This document shows, piece after piece, positions 32,495 to 40,079 of a stretch of 46,611 nucleotides of DNA. This stretch comes from Microcaldota archaeon. GTDB taxonomy: Archaea > Micrarchaeota > Micrarchaeia > Anstonellales > JAGGVH01. Made by a program: the position numbers and the translations under genes. The number at the start of each line of letters is the position of its first letter. Position 1 is the first letter of the stretch. Below the pieces are notes generated by a model. That model searched no databases. It saw only the letters and a list, made by a program, of their open reading frames with translations, and had not been told where the DNA came from. The stretch is from the NCBI GenBank assembly GCA_021158105.1, contig JAGGVH010000031.1:1-46611 (forward strand). The letters are read 5' to 3'.

Positions 32495-33955
32495 ATGAGC
32501 ATAGGCACTGTCATTTCAACACAGGATTCTCCGAACACTACAAAGTTTTCTTTTGTGATTAGCGGCGACATTAAAAAGAACATGTATGTTAAAGTTAACA
32601 ATGTCATCGCAGTCGTTGAAGAGATTTATACTTTCAACCCGTATTATGAACATGCTGACTCAGTTTCATATTATGAAAAAGAAAAGTCGTTGTCACAGAT
32701 TTATCCCACAACAGAATCAGAATTCAAGGTTGCAGACGCATTAATAATGGGCGAGATTAAAGGCGACAGAGTTGAAAGAGTAATATTTCCAGTCAATCCC
32801 GGAGAGAACGTTGAGATTGCAGACAACCAGTCAATATCAAAAATCTTAGGATTGGACGATAAAGGGTTATGGCTTGGCAACATCAATACTCACAACTTAA
32901 AAGTAAAAATTAATATGAACAGGCTATTAAAAAAACACCTGGCAATCCTGGCAATATCAGGTGCCGGGAAGTCATACTTTGTTTCAGTCATATTAGAGGA
33001 ATTAATGAAAAGAAAAACCATGCTCCCTATAATCCTTATTGATGTCCACGGCGAATATTCAAAACTCTTCAAAAGTCTTCCAAAAGAGTTTAACGGAAAA
33101 GTTAAAGTAATACAAAACATTAAAATAGGGTTTAAGAATGTTGACCCGATGATGTTGGCACATTGGATGTCATTGACAGGCATTCAAACCAGGGAAATCT
33201 CGTCACAGTTGGCAAAGATCGAAAAAGAGGTCCAGGGGACGTATGACATTGACCTGGTGATAGATAAGGTTAAAGAATCAAACATCAGCACCAACACAAA
33301 AAATAGTTTGATTAAATGGCTGGAATACCTTAAGACGTTTGGCATGTTCGGCAAAGTTGACAGTATCAACATCCATGAACTTGTTAAGCCCGGGCAGTTG
33401 TCAATCATTGACCTGAGAGAGATTGACAGTTTAACCATCAAACAGATAATTGTGTCATACTACGCCCGTAGGATGTTCAATAAAAGGAAAAAGGATGAAC
33501 TGCCACCGTTCTCATTAATAATTGAAGAGGCGCACAATTTTGCTAGCCAGGCAAAGGAGGACAAGAATATCAGCAAATCAATCCTTCAAACAATCGCAAG
33601 AGAAGGAAGAAAGTTCGGTGCATCGCTCGTCGTCATATCACAACGTCCTGTGCAACTGGACACGACAGTATTATCACAGTGCAATTCTCATGCAATACTG
33701 CGCGTTACAAACCCTAACGACATTAAACATATCCAGGAAAGTTCAGAAGGGTTCACAACACAGATGGCAAAGGATATACCAGGATTGGCAGTGGGCGAAG
33801 TTTTTCTTACGGGCGAAGCAGTGAACAAGCCCGTGCTGTTCAAAGTAAGGAAAAGGATTATCGACACCAGTGAAAAGGATAAGACTTTGGACGATATGCT
33901 AAAAGAATGGATGGGTAAAGGTGATAAGGTTGACAACGTCAGCACGTTCATATGA
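32495..33955 (+). CDS. herA: HerA-family DNA helicase/translocase (486 aa)
   Basis: Hexameric ATPase that moves along duplex DNA in end resection. Domains: an N-terminal HAS-barrel (about 1-90), a RecA-like core with Walker A at ISGAGKSYF (about residue 158), a LIDVHGEYS strand, a helical insertion, Walker B at LIIEEAHNF (about 340) and sensor-like VISQRPV, and a C-terminal VGEVFLTGEA segment. Length is typical. In most archaea HerA sits with NurA, Mre11 and Rad50; none is here. Instead a GalT-family gene overlaps its end by 26 bases. The ATG at 32495 is leaderless from TTATAA at 32467-32472; an overlapping out-of-frame ATG lies at 32491. Confidence 0.92.
   Translation: MSIGTVISTQDSPNTTKFSFVISGDIKKNMYVKVNNVIAVVEEIYTFNPYYEHADSVSYYEKEKSLSQIYPTTESEFKVADALIMGEIKGDRVERVIFPVNPGENVEIADNQSISKILGLDDKGLWLGNINTHNLKVKINMNRLLKKHLAILAISGAGKSYFVSVILEELMKRKTMLPIILIDVHGEYSKLFKSLPKEFNGKVKVIQNIKIGFKNVDPMMLAHWMSLTGIQTREISSQLAKIEKEVQGTYDIDLVIDKVKESNISTNTKNSLIKWLEYLKTFGMFGKVDSINIHELVKPGQLSIIDLREIDSLTIKQIIVSYYARRMFNKRKKDELPPFSLIIEEAHNFASQAKEDKNISKSILQTIAREGRKFGASLVVISQRPVQLDTTVLSQCNSHAILRVTNPNDIKHIQESSEGFTTQMAKDIPGLAVGEVFLTGEAVNKPVLFKVRKRIIDTSEKDKTLDDMLKEWMGKGDKVDNVSTFI
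33920..33925 (+). promoter_or_regulatory. ribosome binding site inside herA that favours a TTG start
   Basis: GGTGAT, four bases before the TTG at 33930. The same GGTGAT-plus-short-spacer pattern precedes most non-leaderless starts of this window. Confidence 0.5.
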
Positions 33956-34907
33956 TAAACGGGTTTATGTTTTCCCTGGGCATTATACTATTCCTGAAAA
34001 CGAATTCAGGAAGGATGTATTCGGACGATGTGTAATATACACTGCAAACCGCAGTAAACGGCCTAAACAGTTCGTTACTCCTAAAACTAAAAAGAAAATC
34101 TTGCCACGTGACTGTATATTCTGCCCGGGAAATGAAGACAAAACGCCCCCTGAGATTTATAGAGTTGAGGAAAATCATAAGTGGATAATCCGTGTAATTC
34201 CCAACAAATATTATGGTGTTCACCCTTTATACCCAAAGGCGTATGGGTGGCATGAAGTCATAATAGAAACACCTGACCATTATAAAACGTTTTCAGACAT
34301 TTCAAAACACCATGCGGTTCAGTTGTTTAAGGTGTTCAGGAAAAGAATCAAAGAGAACATGAAAGATAAAAAGATAAAAAGCGTATTGATTTTCAAGAAC
34401 GAGGGAATAACGGCTGGAGCATCATTAGAACACACCCATTGGCAACTTGTATCATCAAACAAAAAGTTCCCCGAAAGTAAAAAATATATCAAATATTTTA
34501 GGAAAGAACCTGAGAACAAGTTGGAAAAACTATTATCATTTGAAAAGGAAAGAATGGTTTTTGAAACAAAAAATACTATTGTTTTTTGTCCATACGTTTC
34601 AAAGTTCAATTTTGAAGTGTGGGCGGTGCCAAAAAAATTTCATCCTAGATTGGATGAAATGAACGATACTGTACTGAATGACCTTGCAATGAGTGTTCAT
34701 AAGACGATTATATTACTTGATAAAATGTTAAACTACCCCAGTTATAACATTGTAATATTGACGTCACCAAAAGGCAGCTCTTTGCAAACACATGTCCAGA
34801 TCTACCCGCGAATTGCCAAGTGGGCAGGGTTTGAGTTTGGCACAGGATGCGCATTCAATTCTGTACTGCCAGAAGTTGCTGTTAAGGAATATAAAAAAGT
34901 ATTATGA
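33930..34907 (+). CDS. galactose-1-phosphate uridylyltransferase-family nucleotidyltransferase (325 aa)
   Basis: HIT-superfamily transferase. Seen are FRKDVFGRCVIYTANRSKRP near the N-terminus, CIFCPGNEDKTPPE (zinc Cys pair), WIIRVIPNKYYGV, WHEVIIETPDHY, and the active-site GASLEHTHWQL, where the family has His-Pro-His-x-Gln; the second His is the expected nucleotidylated residue. A second HIT-like half follows with PKGSSLQTHVQIYPR. The family includes GalT and ADP-glucose phosphorylase, so the sugar is uncertain; a link to the GT3 glycogen synthase in this window is possible. No ATG is near the conserved start; TTG at 33930 with GGTGAT before it is the best choice, GTG at 33921 the alternative. 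It overlaps herA by 26 bases. Confidence 0.8.
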   Translation: MTTSARSYDKRVYVFPGHYTIPENEFRKDVFGRCVIYTANRSKRPKQFVTPKTKKKILPRDCIFCPGNEDKTPPEIYRVEENHKWIIRVIPNKYYGVHPLYPKAYGWHEVIIETPDHYKTFSDISKHHAVQLFKVFRKRIKENMKDKKIKSVLIFKNEGITAGASLEHTHWQLVSSNKKFPESKKYIKYFRKEPENKLEKLLSFEKERMVFETKNTIVFCPYVSKFNFEVWAVPKKFHPRLDEMNDTVLNDLAMSVHKTIILLDKMLNYPSYNIVILTSPKGSSLQTHVQIYPRIAKWAGFEFGTGCAFNSVLPEVAVKEYKKVL

Positions 34908-35750
34908 TTGGATACGTTTCATTTCCTTTTCAATTTGTTCCTGCTTCATCTTTCTATACTCTTCGCCAGGCACAGTTTTATTTATCTTAAGTGCTTCTTT
35001 ATAACAATCAAGTGCAAGTTCAATGTTGCCCTCATCTTCTGCCTTTTTAGCCATCACTTCCCATGCAAATATGCGTTTTAATCTTGGAAGTTTTTCTACC
35101 TCCAACATGGTATTAGCAAAAAGAAATTGGCCGTCATTAGCATAAACCCACGCGGCGTTCACTATGTAAAACATTTTTTCTTCTTTTTTGGTTTCAGGAT
35201 CGCATAATTTTGCAGCTTTTTGATACATGAAAGATATCTCGGAAAGGGCATCATAACGACTTGATTCTCCTATCAAATTATTTTCCAACTTAAACAAATA
35301 AATTGCATACAAAAGGTCGCCCTTTCTACCCCAAATTTCGGGAATGCCTGCAGATATTTTTTTCGCTGCATCTTTGATTTTATCAATGTTAGCATACGTG
35401 TCCTTAGTTCGGAATGACGGATCATGTTCGTATAATGTTAAAAAAAATCTTAAGGCAGCATAATCATACCCCAAATCTTTACCCTTTTCAACATTCTTAA
35501 GAACACTGCCTACAGCTTTTCTTAATTCTCTGTTGAATGTATCTTTTGCAGCTGGAAACTTTTCTATGGCTTCTAAATAGAGATTTACTGCATTGTTTAA
35601 TTTATTAGGGTTTTTCCCAGCTTTAGTTAAAGCTTTTCTTAATTCTAGAGTCAAACCAGCAACATCCCATGCAACTCCCTTCCCATATTGTGAGCCTATA
35701 GAAAGACCGTAACGATACGGATCTTGCAATACTTTCTTATACCCATCCAT
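34902..35750 (-). CDS. helical-repeat (TPR-like) cytosolic protein (282 aa)
   Basis: No signal or membrane segment. Helical hairpins recur: NNAVNLYLEAIEKFP, DYAALRFFLTLYEHDP, GDLLYAIYLFKLE and ELALDCYKEALKINK have TPR-like spacing of A, L, Y and P residues, giving about six hairpins. TPR-type domains bind peptides or partner proteins. GGTGGTATC precedes the ATG at 35750. It follows an exported helical protein gene (35797-36369) in the same direction with 46 bases between; the same exported-then-helical pairing recurs at 44156-46193. Its stop codon overlaps that of the GalT-like gene on the other strand within TTATGA. Specific function unknown. Confidence 0.6.
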   Translation of the reverse strand: MDGYKKVLQDPYRYGLSIGSQYGKGVAWDVAGLTLELRKALTKAGKNPNKLNNAVNLYLEAIEKFPAAKDTFNRELRKAVGSVLKNVEKGKDLGYDYAALRFFLTLYEHDPSFRTKDTYANIDKIKDAAKKISAGIPEIWGRKGDLLYAIYLFKLENNLIGESSRYDALSEISFMYQKAAKLCDPETKKEEKMFYIVNAAWVYANDGQFLFANTMLEVEKLPRLKRIFAWEVMAKKAEDEGNIELALDCYKEALKINKTVPGEEYRKMKQEQIEKEMKRIQS

Positions 35751-35796
35751 GATACCACCAAACATTGTTAACATATTTTATTTAAATAACTATGTC

Positions 35797-36369
35797 TTAT
35801 TCCATGTCCTTTTCCAGTATTAACCTAGCATTTTTAAAAAATTCTTCTGCTTTATCATTTTCCCCCAAATCTTGAAGGATATAAGCTGCTGAAACATAAG
35901 CATTTTTCCTTTCAATAACACTTCTTGAAATATCTGCTCCTCTTTTTTCGCATTCATTAATATATTTAAGAAAAATATTATGATAAGTTTTCAGATTTTT
36001 TAGATAAATCTTTTCACCATTGTCATCAAAACTAAACTTTGGCATTCTTAGACTTCTAACTATGTCTTCCAAAATGCTAAACCCCTTATCAGAAATTAAT
36101 GGAACTGGACTTTCCAGGAGTGCTTCGGCAATTTTAAATGTTTTTTTATATTCGTTTTTGTCCATGAAATATATTGCATCAAAAATACGATCGTAAATTG
36201 AATCAGGAATAGATGTTTGTATTGAATCCTGAACAGAATTCTTTTTACCATACATACGAATTCTTTGTCCAATCGGCTGAGTAAACCCAACCATTGGGGA
36301 AAATGTTATGAAAGCTCCGGTTAACAATAAACATACGGAACGATGGACCTTTGGTTTATACTTTGGCAT
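35797..36369 (-). CDS. exported helical protein (190 aa)
   Basis: A basic N-terminus (MPKYKPKVHRS) and a hydrophobic stretch of about 18 residues ending GFTQP look like a signal peptide or anchor, with a possible cleavage near position 31. The rest is helical and polar, with a TPR-like end (AAYILQDLGENDKAEEFFKNARLIL), and no Cys in the mature part except one. The ATG at 36369 is about 27 nt from the TATATAAA box at 36393-36400, hence leaderless. It heads a two-gene unit with the helical protein at 34902. The layout resembles the exported protein at 45540-46193. No family recognised. Confidence 0.55.
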   Translation of the reverse strand: MPKYKPKVHRSVCLLLTGAFITFSPMVGFTQPIGQRIRMYGKKNSVQDSIQTSIPDSIYDRIFDAIYFMDKNEYKKTFKIAEALLESPVPLISDKGFSILEDIVRSLRMPKFSFDDNGEKIYLKNLKTYHNIFLKYINECEKRGADISRSVIERKNAYVSAAYILQDLGENDKAEEFFKNARLILEKDME

Positions 36370-36392
36370 GTTAATGTTTATGGCAAATAATG

Positions 36393-36400
36393 TTTATATA
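36393..36400 (-). promoter_or_regulatory. TATA box for the leaderless gene at 36369
   Basis: The minus strand reads CCTATATAAAC, centred about 27 nt before the ATG at 36369. Confidence 0.55.
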
Positions 36401-36423
36401 GGTTTTGATTGATTAAACTAATA

Positions 36424-36432
36424 GTTTAAAAG
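36424..36432 (+). promoter_or_regulatory. probable TATA box of the tRNA-Arg gene
   Basis: GTTTAAAAG about 30 nt before the first tRNA base at 36458. A second AT-rich run (TTTTAAAAAATAG, about 36438-36450) lies too close to be preferred. Confidence 0.4.
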
Positions 36433-36496
36433 CATTCTTTTAAAAAATAGTTAATATGGGCCCGTAGCTCAGCTTGGATAGAGCGGCTGCCTCCTA

Positions 36497-36654
36497 AACC
36501 ATTTTTAGGGATGTGCTCCTGCGGTTCGGAAATAATTCCCTTGTAATTCAGGGGGATCAGGAATACCCTAAAACTGAGGGGGACCAAATGAATCGTTCAG
36601 ATTCATGTGTGCATTGAACGTTAGTTCAATAGCATGTGCCCCCGCGGTTCGGAA
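36497..36654 (+). other. tRNA intron 1 (anticodon loop, position 37/38), about 158 nt
   Basis: Lies after A37 and before A38. AACC at its 5' end can pair with GGTT near its 3' end, with TCC of the anticodon pairing to GGA, giving a relaxed bulge-helix-bulge rather than a perfect one. The interior is a chain of hairpins: CCTAAA/TTTAGG, GGAA/TTCC, AGGG/CCCT, ATGAATC/GATTCAT (36588-36606) and ATTGAAC/GTTCAAT (36613-36630), the last two enclosed by GGGGG/CCCCC. Most archaeal tRNA introns are far shorter. No open frame longer than a few codons. Confidence 0.7.
36511..36532 (+). repeat. direct repeat copy 1 inside tRNA intron 1
   Basis: 22-bp unit beginning ATGTGCTCC and ending GGTTCGGAAA; matches copy 2 at 36634-36655 in 20 of 22 positions. 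Confidence 0.85.
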
Positions 36655-36655
36655 A
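36634..36655 (+). repeat. direct repeat copy 2, containing the 3' splice site of intron 1
   Basis: 22-bp unit beginning ATGTGCCCC and ending GGTTCGGAAA, abutting the anticodon-stem 3' strand GCAGT. It differs from copy 1 by two T-to-C changes. Confidence 0.85.
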
Positions 36656-36673
36656 GCAGTAGGCCGAGGGTTC

Positions 36674-36711
36674 TGTCCTTTTTTCTTTCAAAGAGAAAAA
36701 AGGGCGCCTAA
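36674..36711 (+). other. tRNA intron 2 (T loop, after position 56), 38 nt
   Basis: Inserted between TTC and AAAT of the T loop. Holds a perfect 10-bp hairpin, CCTTTTTTCT (36677-36686) with AGAAAAAAGG (36694-36703). Its removal restores TTCAAAT and the GAGGG/CCCTT stem. T-loop introns are non-canonical and are known mainly from archaea with broad-specificity splicing endonucleases. Confidence 0.75.
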
Positions 36712-36762
36712 AAATCCCTTCGGGCCCGTTTTAAACATCATAAATATTGGAGTGGTGATATT

Positions 36763-37299
36763 ATGAATGAAAAGACATTAGTAATAATCAAACCTGACGG
36801 TGTTAAAAAAAAGATAGTTGGCGAAATCATAACACGATTCGAAAAGGTTGGCCTGACAATCAGCAGAATGAAAATGATGGTTGCCAGTGAAGAACTCGCA
36901 AGAAAACATTATAATAAAGATGATGTATGGTGTAAAAAGGTTGGCAAAAAAACCATCAGTGAGTTTAAAGAAAAAGGGTATGATGTGGTTAAGACTTTGG
37001 GGAGTGATGACCCGTTGACAATCGGAAAACAAATCTTAAACAACCTGATAAAATACATAACACGAGGCAAGGTAATAGTAATGGTGTTAGAAGGTCCCTA
37101 TGCGATTGACACTGTCAGAAAAATTGTTGGCAGCACATACCCATTAACTGCTAACCCCGGAACGATCCGCGGTGATTATGCAATTGACACTGCATTTCTG
37201 TCAGCATACGAAAACAGGTCTGTTGAGAATATAGTACACGCTTCTGAGAATGATGACGACGCAAAAAGGGAAATAGAGTTATGGTTTGGAGAATATTAA
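36763..37299 (+). CDS. ndk: nucleoside diphosphate kinase
   Basis: Transfers the gamma phosphate between nucleoside di- and triphosphates. KTLVIIKPDGVKK opens the protein, and NIVHASENDDDAKREIELWF carries the phosphorylated His (about residue 159) in the family's NxxHxS position; NPGTIRGDYA precedes it. At 178 residues it is longer than the usual 140-155 because of an insertion at about 50-90, as in other archaeal NDKs. GGTGATATT precedes the ATG, and the 3' end of the tRNA lies only 34 bases upstream; the TTTTAAAC next to the tRNA end is too close to act as a box without losing the ribosome binding site, so read-through from the tRNA promoter is possible. Confidence 0.95.
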   Translation: MNEKTLVIIKPDGVKKKIVGEIITRFEKVGLTISRMKMMVASEELARKHYNKDDVWCKKVGKKTISEFKEKGYDVVKTLGSDDPLTIGKQILNNLIKYITRGKVIVMVLEGPYAIDTVRKIVGSTYPLTANPGTIRGDYAIDTAFLSAYENRSVENIVHASENDDDAKREIELWFGEY

Positions 37300-37309
37300 A
37301 ACTATCCTT

Positions 37310-37834
37310 TTACTTTTTCCCGATTGAAAAACTACAATCACCTTTGTTATACTCTTTACCTATATGGATTACAACGTAATTTTGATGGAATTCAAACGTG
37401 TGGCTGTCACCGGGCATGATTAAGATGTATGGGTATTTTGAATACTCTTTCACACATTCACTAGTAGTTATTGGAGTGTCCGGCCATTCACTTTCATTCT
37501 TTCCATAATCAGTATAATAACACAGATTATTATCTATCTCATAATGAACCAGTCTGCCGCTTGCTATAAACGCACCCATGGAAGAGATATAGTCAACCGC
37601 ACAATTCATCATGTTTTGTCTTATTTGATTATCTTGAACATTGGTTAGATCGACAACCAGGCCGACCTTGTCAGCCTTAATAAAGTTACTGAAAAATATC
37701 TCTGGACTATTATTATTGTTAAAGAATAAATATAATGTTGCGCCCAATGCAATAAGGACGATTATGGATATTATGATTAATTTAGTTTTATTGTTTTTTG
37801 TATTGGTTGAAGTTGATGAATCTTTTTTTGCCAT
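37310..37834 (-). CDS. anchored extracellular protein with a four-Cys domain (174 aa)
   Basis: A cytoplasmic polar tail of about 17 residues (Lys, Ser, Thr, Asn) precedes one membrane helix (about 18-37). The outer part (about 53-174) is a compact domain with four Cys in the pattern M-x-x-C-A, C-Y-Y, S-E-C and D-C-S-F, and strands such as VGLVVDLT and PYILIMPG. The same domain, with the four Cys in register, forms the C-terminus of the upstream gene product (37852-39993). GGTGATAAA precedes the ATG at 37834, 17 bases after that gene. Both are probably in one operon and may interact or sense the outside. The domain is unnamed as far as I can tell. Confidence 0.65.
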   Translation of the reverse strand: MAKKDSSTSTNTKNNKTKLIIISIIVLIALGATLYLFFNNNNSPEIFFSNFIKADKVGLVVDLTNVQDNQIRQNMMNCAVDYISSMGAFIASGRLVHYEIDNNLCYYTDYGKNESEWPDTPITTSECVKEYSKYPYILIMPGDSHTFEFHQNYVVIHIGKEYNKGDCSFSIGKK

Positions 37835-37851
37835 TTTATCACCTTTCCATT

Positions 37852-39993
37852 TTAATCATTAAACATATAAAACACTTCACATTCGTTGAATATGTCAGCT
37901 TCGCCCGAGATAGTTATTGAACCTTTATCACCATTAAAGAAGTATCCCTTCTTTGCATCATCGCGGTTGTAAACCATGTAAATATTGGGTGTTGTTTCCA
38001 AATCTGCATAACACTCTTCTGGCGTCTTTGTTGCACCGTTGTACAAACACCTGTCAGGCTCGATAACATAATATTTTGCATTGCTAAGTTCTGAATTCTT
38101 TAACAGCTCTGCTGCACATGATTTCATTGCAGATATTGAATCTGTTGACGCGCCCGATGCATCAACGGCTATGATCGTTTCGTTTGCCCCCTTTATTGCC
38201 GCTATCGCGCCGTCAACATCTGTAGGCGAGGCGCCCTCAGTCATAAGATACCATCCTGCAACTGATGCTGCACCCACAATGGTTATTATCACTAAAAACC
38301 CTAACGCCCAGGTTATCACTATCCTCTTCCTCACAAGGTAAAACCTGTTCGTGTAAACCAGTCCCACAAACGCAAGCGCGATGATTGAAATCACAGACAA
38401 GTCAGTAACAACCAATAAAGATATGGGTATCACCGGCTCAAGACTTTTCTTTGTTCCTGTATCAAGTGAAACAAACGATGATGCCAACGTAAAGGCACCA
38501 TCAACCGCTGAATGTTTGACATTGGTTGCCACCTGTGAAACAGTACCGCTCTGCGTACTTAAAATCTCATTATAAAGCACTGAAAGGTTGTATGAAATTG
38601 CAGAATATTTTTCATAATAATTCTTATAACCGTTCGGCGTCAGTGGGGGGGAATAGGTCTGTTCCAGTTTATTATATTCTTCACCTATTGCATTATACTT
38701 CTCAACATACTCCTTTGTCTTTGGAATGATAAACTTTTCCTTAGTAAACTGTGATGCAATCTCTTTTCGTAGTTGTGCGATTTTATAATAATCAGCTGTA
38801 ATGTTTGTCTTTAACAATTCTTCAAGTTTAAGATAATCGTTTCCCAACGTTTTAATCTCGTTTTCTGTATCGTTTGTAACATTGATAGTATCAATCTCTG
38901 TCCGGATTTTAGTTCTCAACTCCTTAATTGTAGTAGTAAGGTTGGCAAGCTCAGCATGATTGACAAGCAACAACACGTCATCAGCTTCTTTCAAAGATTT
39001 GTTGTGCATGTTCTCAACACCGTTGAACGAAATAGTTAACTGTGTAAGCATGCCCTTTTTTGTAGAATAATCCTTTCTTTCGGTGCCTTGCTTAGCCAAC
39101 TCAGCCGATATGTCATCCGCTTTGCTGATTGGTTCAGCAGAATCTAATAAATCGTCAACGTCGTCAATTGCGTCATCCAATGCATCAATATCATACGGGA
39201 GTTCTGAACAGAACCCAAAACATTTGCCATGCTGTTCAATGTATGCAGCATCATAAAGACAAGGTGCAGTCGTACTGTCGGGATATCTTGCAGGAGTTTC
39301 TTTTACGTCTTCTGCATATGTTTTTATGCTTGCAATCGCAGACTTTAACTGCATAAGGTTATCATATAACGTGTCAACATCTGACGTGGTTGTTAAGTTC
39401 ATTGCCTTTTCAAGATTATTGTTTATGCCCACTATGTCATTCCTATAATTTAATATCACTTCTGCAAAGTGAGGAACGTCGTCATAATCAATCTTCTTGC
39501 CTTCAAACCTCATCGCCAAACCAAGGGCAACATTGTAGCATGACTCGTTGTCATAGCACATATCCAAATCAATGCCCCCGGACGTGTCAACAAAACCTAA
39601 TGAATGCGTGCATGAATCCTCAGGAGTGTGCGCTGTGAAATCCCTTGTAGAATAATTATAATCCATATTCCTGCTCTTGTTAAATTGGACCAACTTATCT
39701 TGAATGCCAGACAGGTCTACTCCGTTTGGGAAGTATTTATTTGTGTAATATGACCTCAACACAGGTTTTACAACATCACTGTCTGTGACAACGTCATCAT
39801 CATAAACAAGAAGCAAAGGATTATCATCGTACAAATAAAGCGTATAATTCTCATTATGATATGTTATCATTTCAGATGTTATTGAATCAATAGATTCGTT
39901 TGGATAGAGGTATTTTGAAATGCTAAACCCTGCAGCGTGCACTGACCCGACCACAACAAAAACCAATACTATTAACCATAACCTTCTCACCAC
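37852..39993 (-). CDS. large exported coiled-coil protein with two TM helices and a four-Cys C-terminal domain (713 aa)
   Basis: A signal peptide (residues 1-20, ending VHAA) leads to a Cys-containing N-terminal domain, a long helical/coiled-coil stretch (about 190-470) rich in Lys, Glu and Asn, then two membrane helices (about 525-550 and 565-590) and a C-terminal domain of about 110 residues. That domain shares VD, M-x-x-CA, C-x-Y, EC and C-x-x-F with the protein at 37310-37834, and lies on the same side of the membrane as the signal-peptide-led part. The start is GTG at 39993 with GGTGAT just upstream; an adjacent GTG at 39990 is equally possible. No known domain recognised. Confidence 0.65.
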   Translation of the reverse strand: MVRRLWLIVLVFVVVGSVHAAGFSISKYLYPNESIDSITSEMITYHNENYTLYLYDDNPLLLVYDDDVVTDSDVVKPVLRSYYTNKYFPNGVDLSGIQDKLVQFNKSRNMDYNYSTRDFTAHTPEDSCTHSLGFVDTSGGIDLDMCYDNESCYNVALGLAMRFEGKKIDYDDVPHFAEVILNYRNDIVGINNNLEKAMNLTTTSDVDTLYDNLMQLKSAIASIKTYAEDVKETPARYPDSTTAPCLYDAAYIEQHGKCFGFCSELPYDIDALDDAIDDVDDLLDSAEPISKADDISAELAKQGTERKDYSTKKGMLTQLTISFNGVENMHNKSLKEADDVLLLVNHAELANLTTTIKELRTKIRTEIDTINVTNDTENEIKTLGNDYLKLEELLKTNITADYYKIAQLRKEIASQFTKEKFIIPKTKEYVEKYNAIGEEYNKLEQTYSPPLTPNGYKNYYEKYSAISYNLSVLYNEILSTQSGTVSQVATNVKHSAVDGAFTLASSFVSLDTGTKKSLEPVIPISLLVVTDLSVISIIALAFVGLVYTNRFYLVRKRIVITWALGFLVIITIVGAASVAGWYLMTEGASPTDVDGAIAAIKGANETIIAVDASGASTDSISAMKSCAAELLKNSELSNAKYYVIEPDRCLYNGATKTPEECYADLETTPNIYMVYNRDDAKKGYFFNGDKGSITISGEADIFNECEVFYMFND

Positions 39994-40051
39994 ACATCAC
40001 CCTTTATACCTATTTTACCTGGTTGCTCTGTTATGTTACAACAGATATCTT

Positions 40052-40057
40052 TTTATA
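40052..40057 (+). promoter_or_regulatory. TATA box of the thioredoxin-like gene
   Basis: TTTATA is centred 25.5 nt before the ATG at 40080. AGGAG at about 40070-40074 would then lie upstream of the transcript start, so the gene may be leaderless. Confidence 0.5.
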
Positions 40058-40079
40058 CCTATTCGTGAAAAGGAGAAAT

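Larger units (their letters stand above)
36458..36728 (+). tRNA. tRNA-Arg (anticodon CCT), two introns, no encoded CCA
   Basis: The acceptor stem pairs GGGCCCG (36458-36464) with CGGGCCC (36721-36727), followed by discriminator G at 36728. The D arm is GCTC/GAGC around AGCTTGGATA. The anticodon stem GCTGC (36486-36490) pairs with GCAGT (36656-36660) and the loop reads C-T-CCT-A before the intron; anticodon CCT is at 36493-36495. A variable loop AGGCC is followed by a T stem GAGGG/CCCTT. Removing 36497-36654 and 36674-36711 gives a 75-nt tRNA with normal seven-base anticodon (CTCCTAA) and T loops (TTCAAAT). The acceptor and discriminator match archaeal tRNA-Arg. Exact splice positions are inferred from restoring the tRNA. 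Confidence 0.85.

Noticed and set aside
36497-36654. Box C/D guide RNA inside tRNA intron 1 (CTGA present, ATGAAT resembling a C box)
   Set aside because: The order and spacing of C, D', C', D boxes cannot be found; the elements fall inside hairpin stems.
36511-36655. Integrated mobile element or att site flanked by the 22-bp repeats
   Set aside because: Only about 100 bp lies between the repeats and there is no integrase or transposase in the window; kept only as a possible remnant.
36458-36728. tRNA-Trp(CCA) as an alternative identity if splicing occurred after position 35
   Set aside because: It would put the intron at an unusual site, and the acceptor stem GGGCCCG with discriminator G matches archaeal tRNA-Arg.
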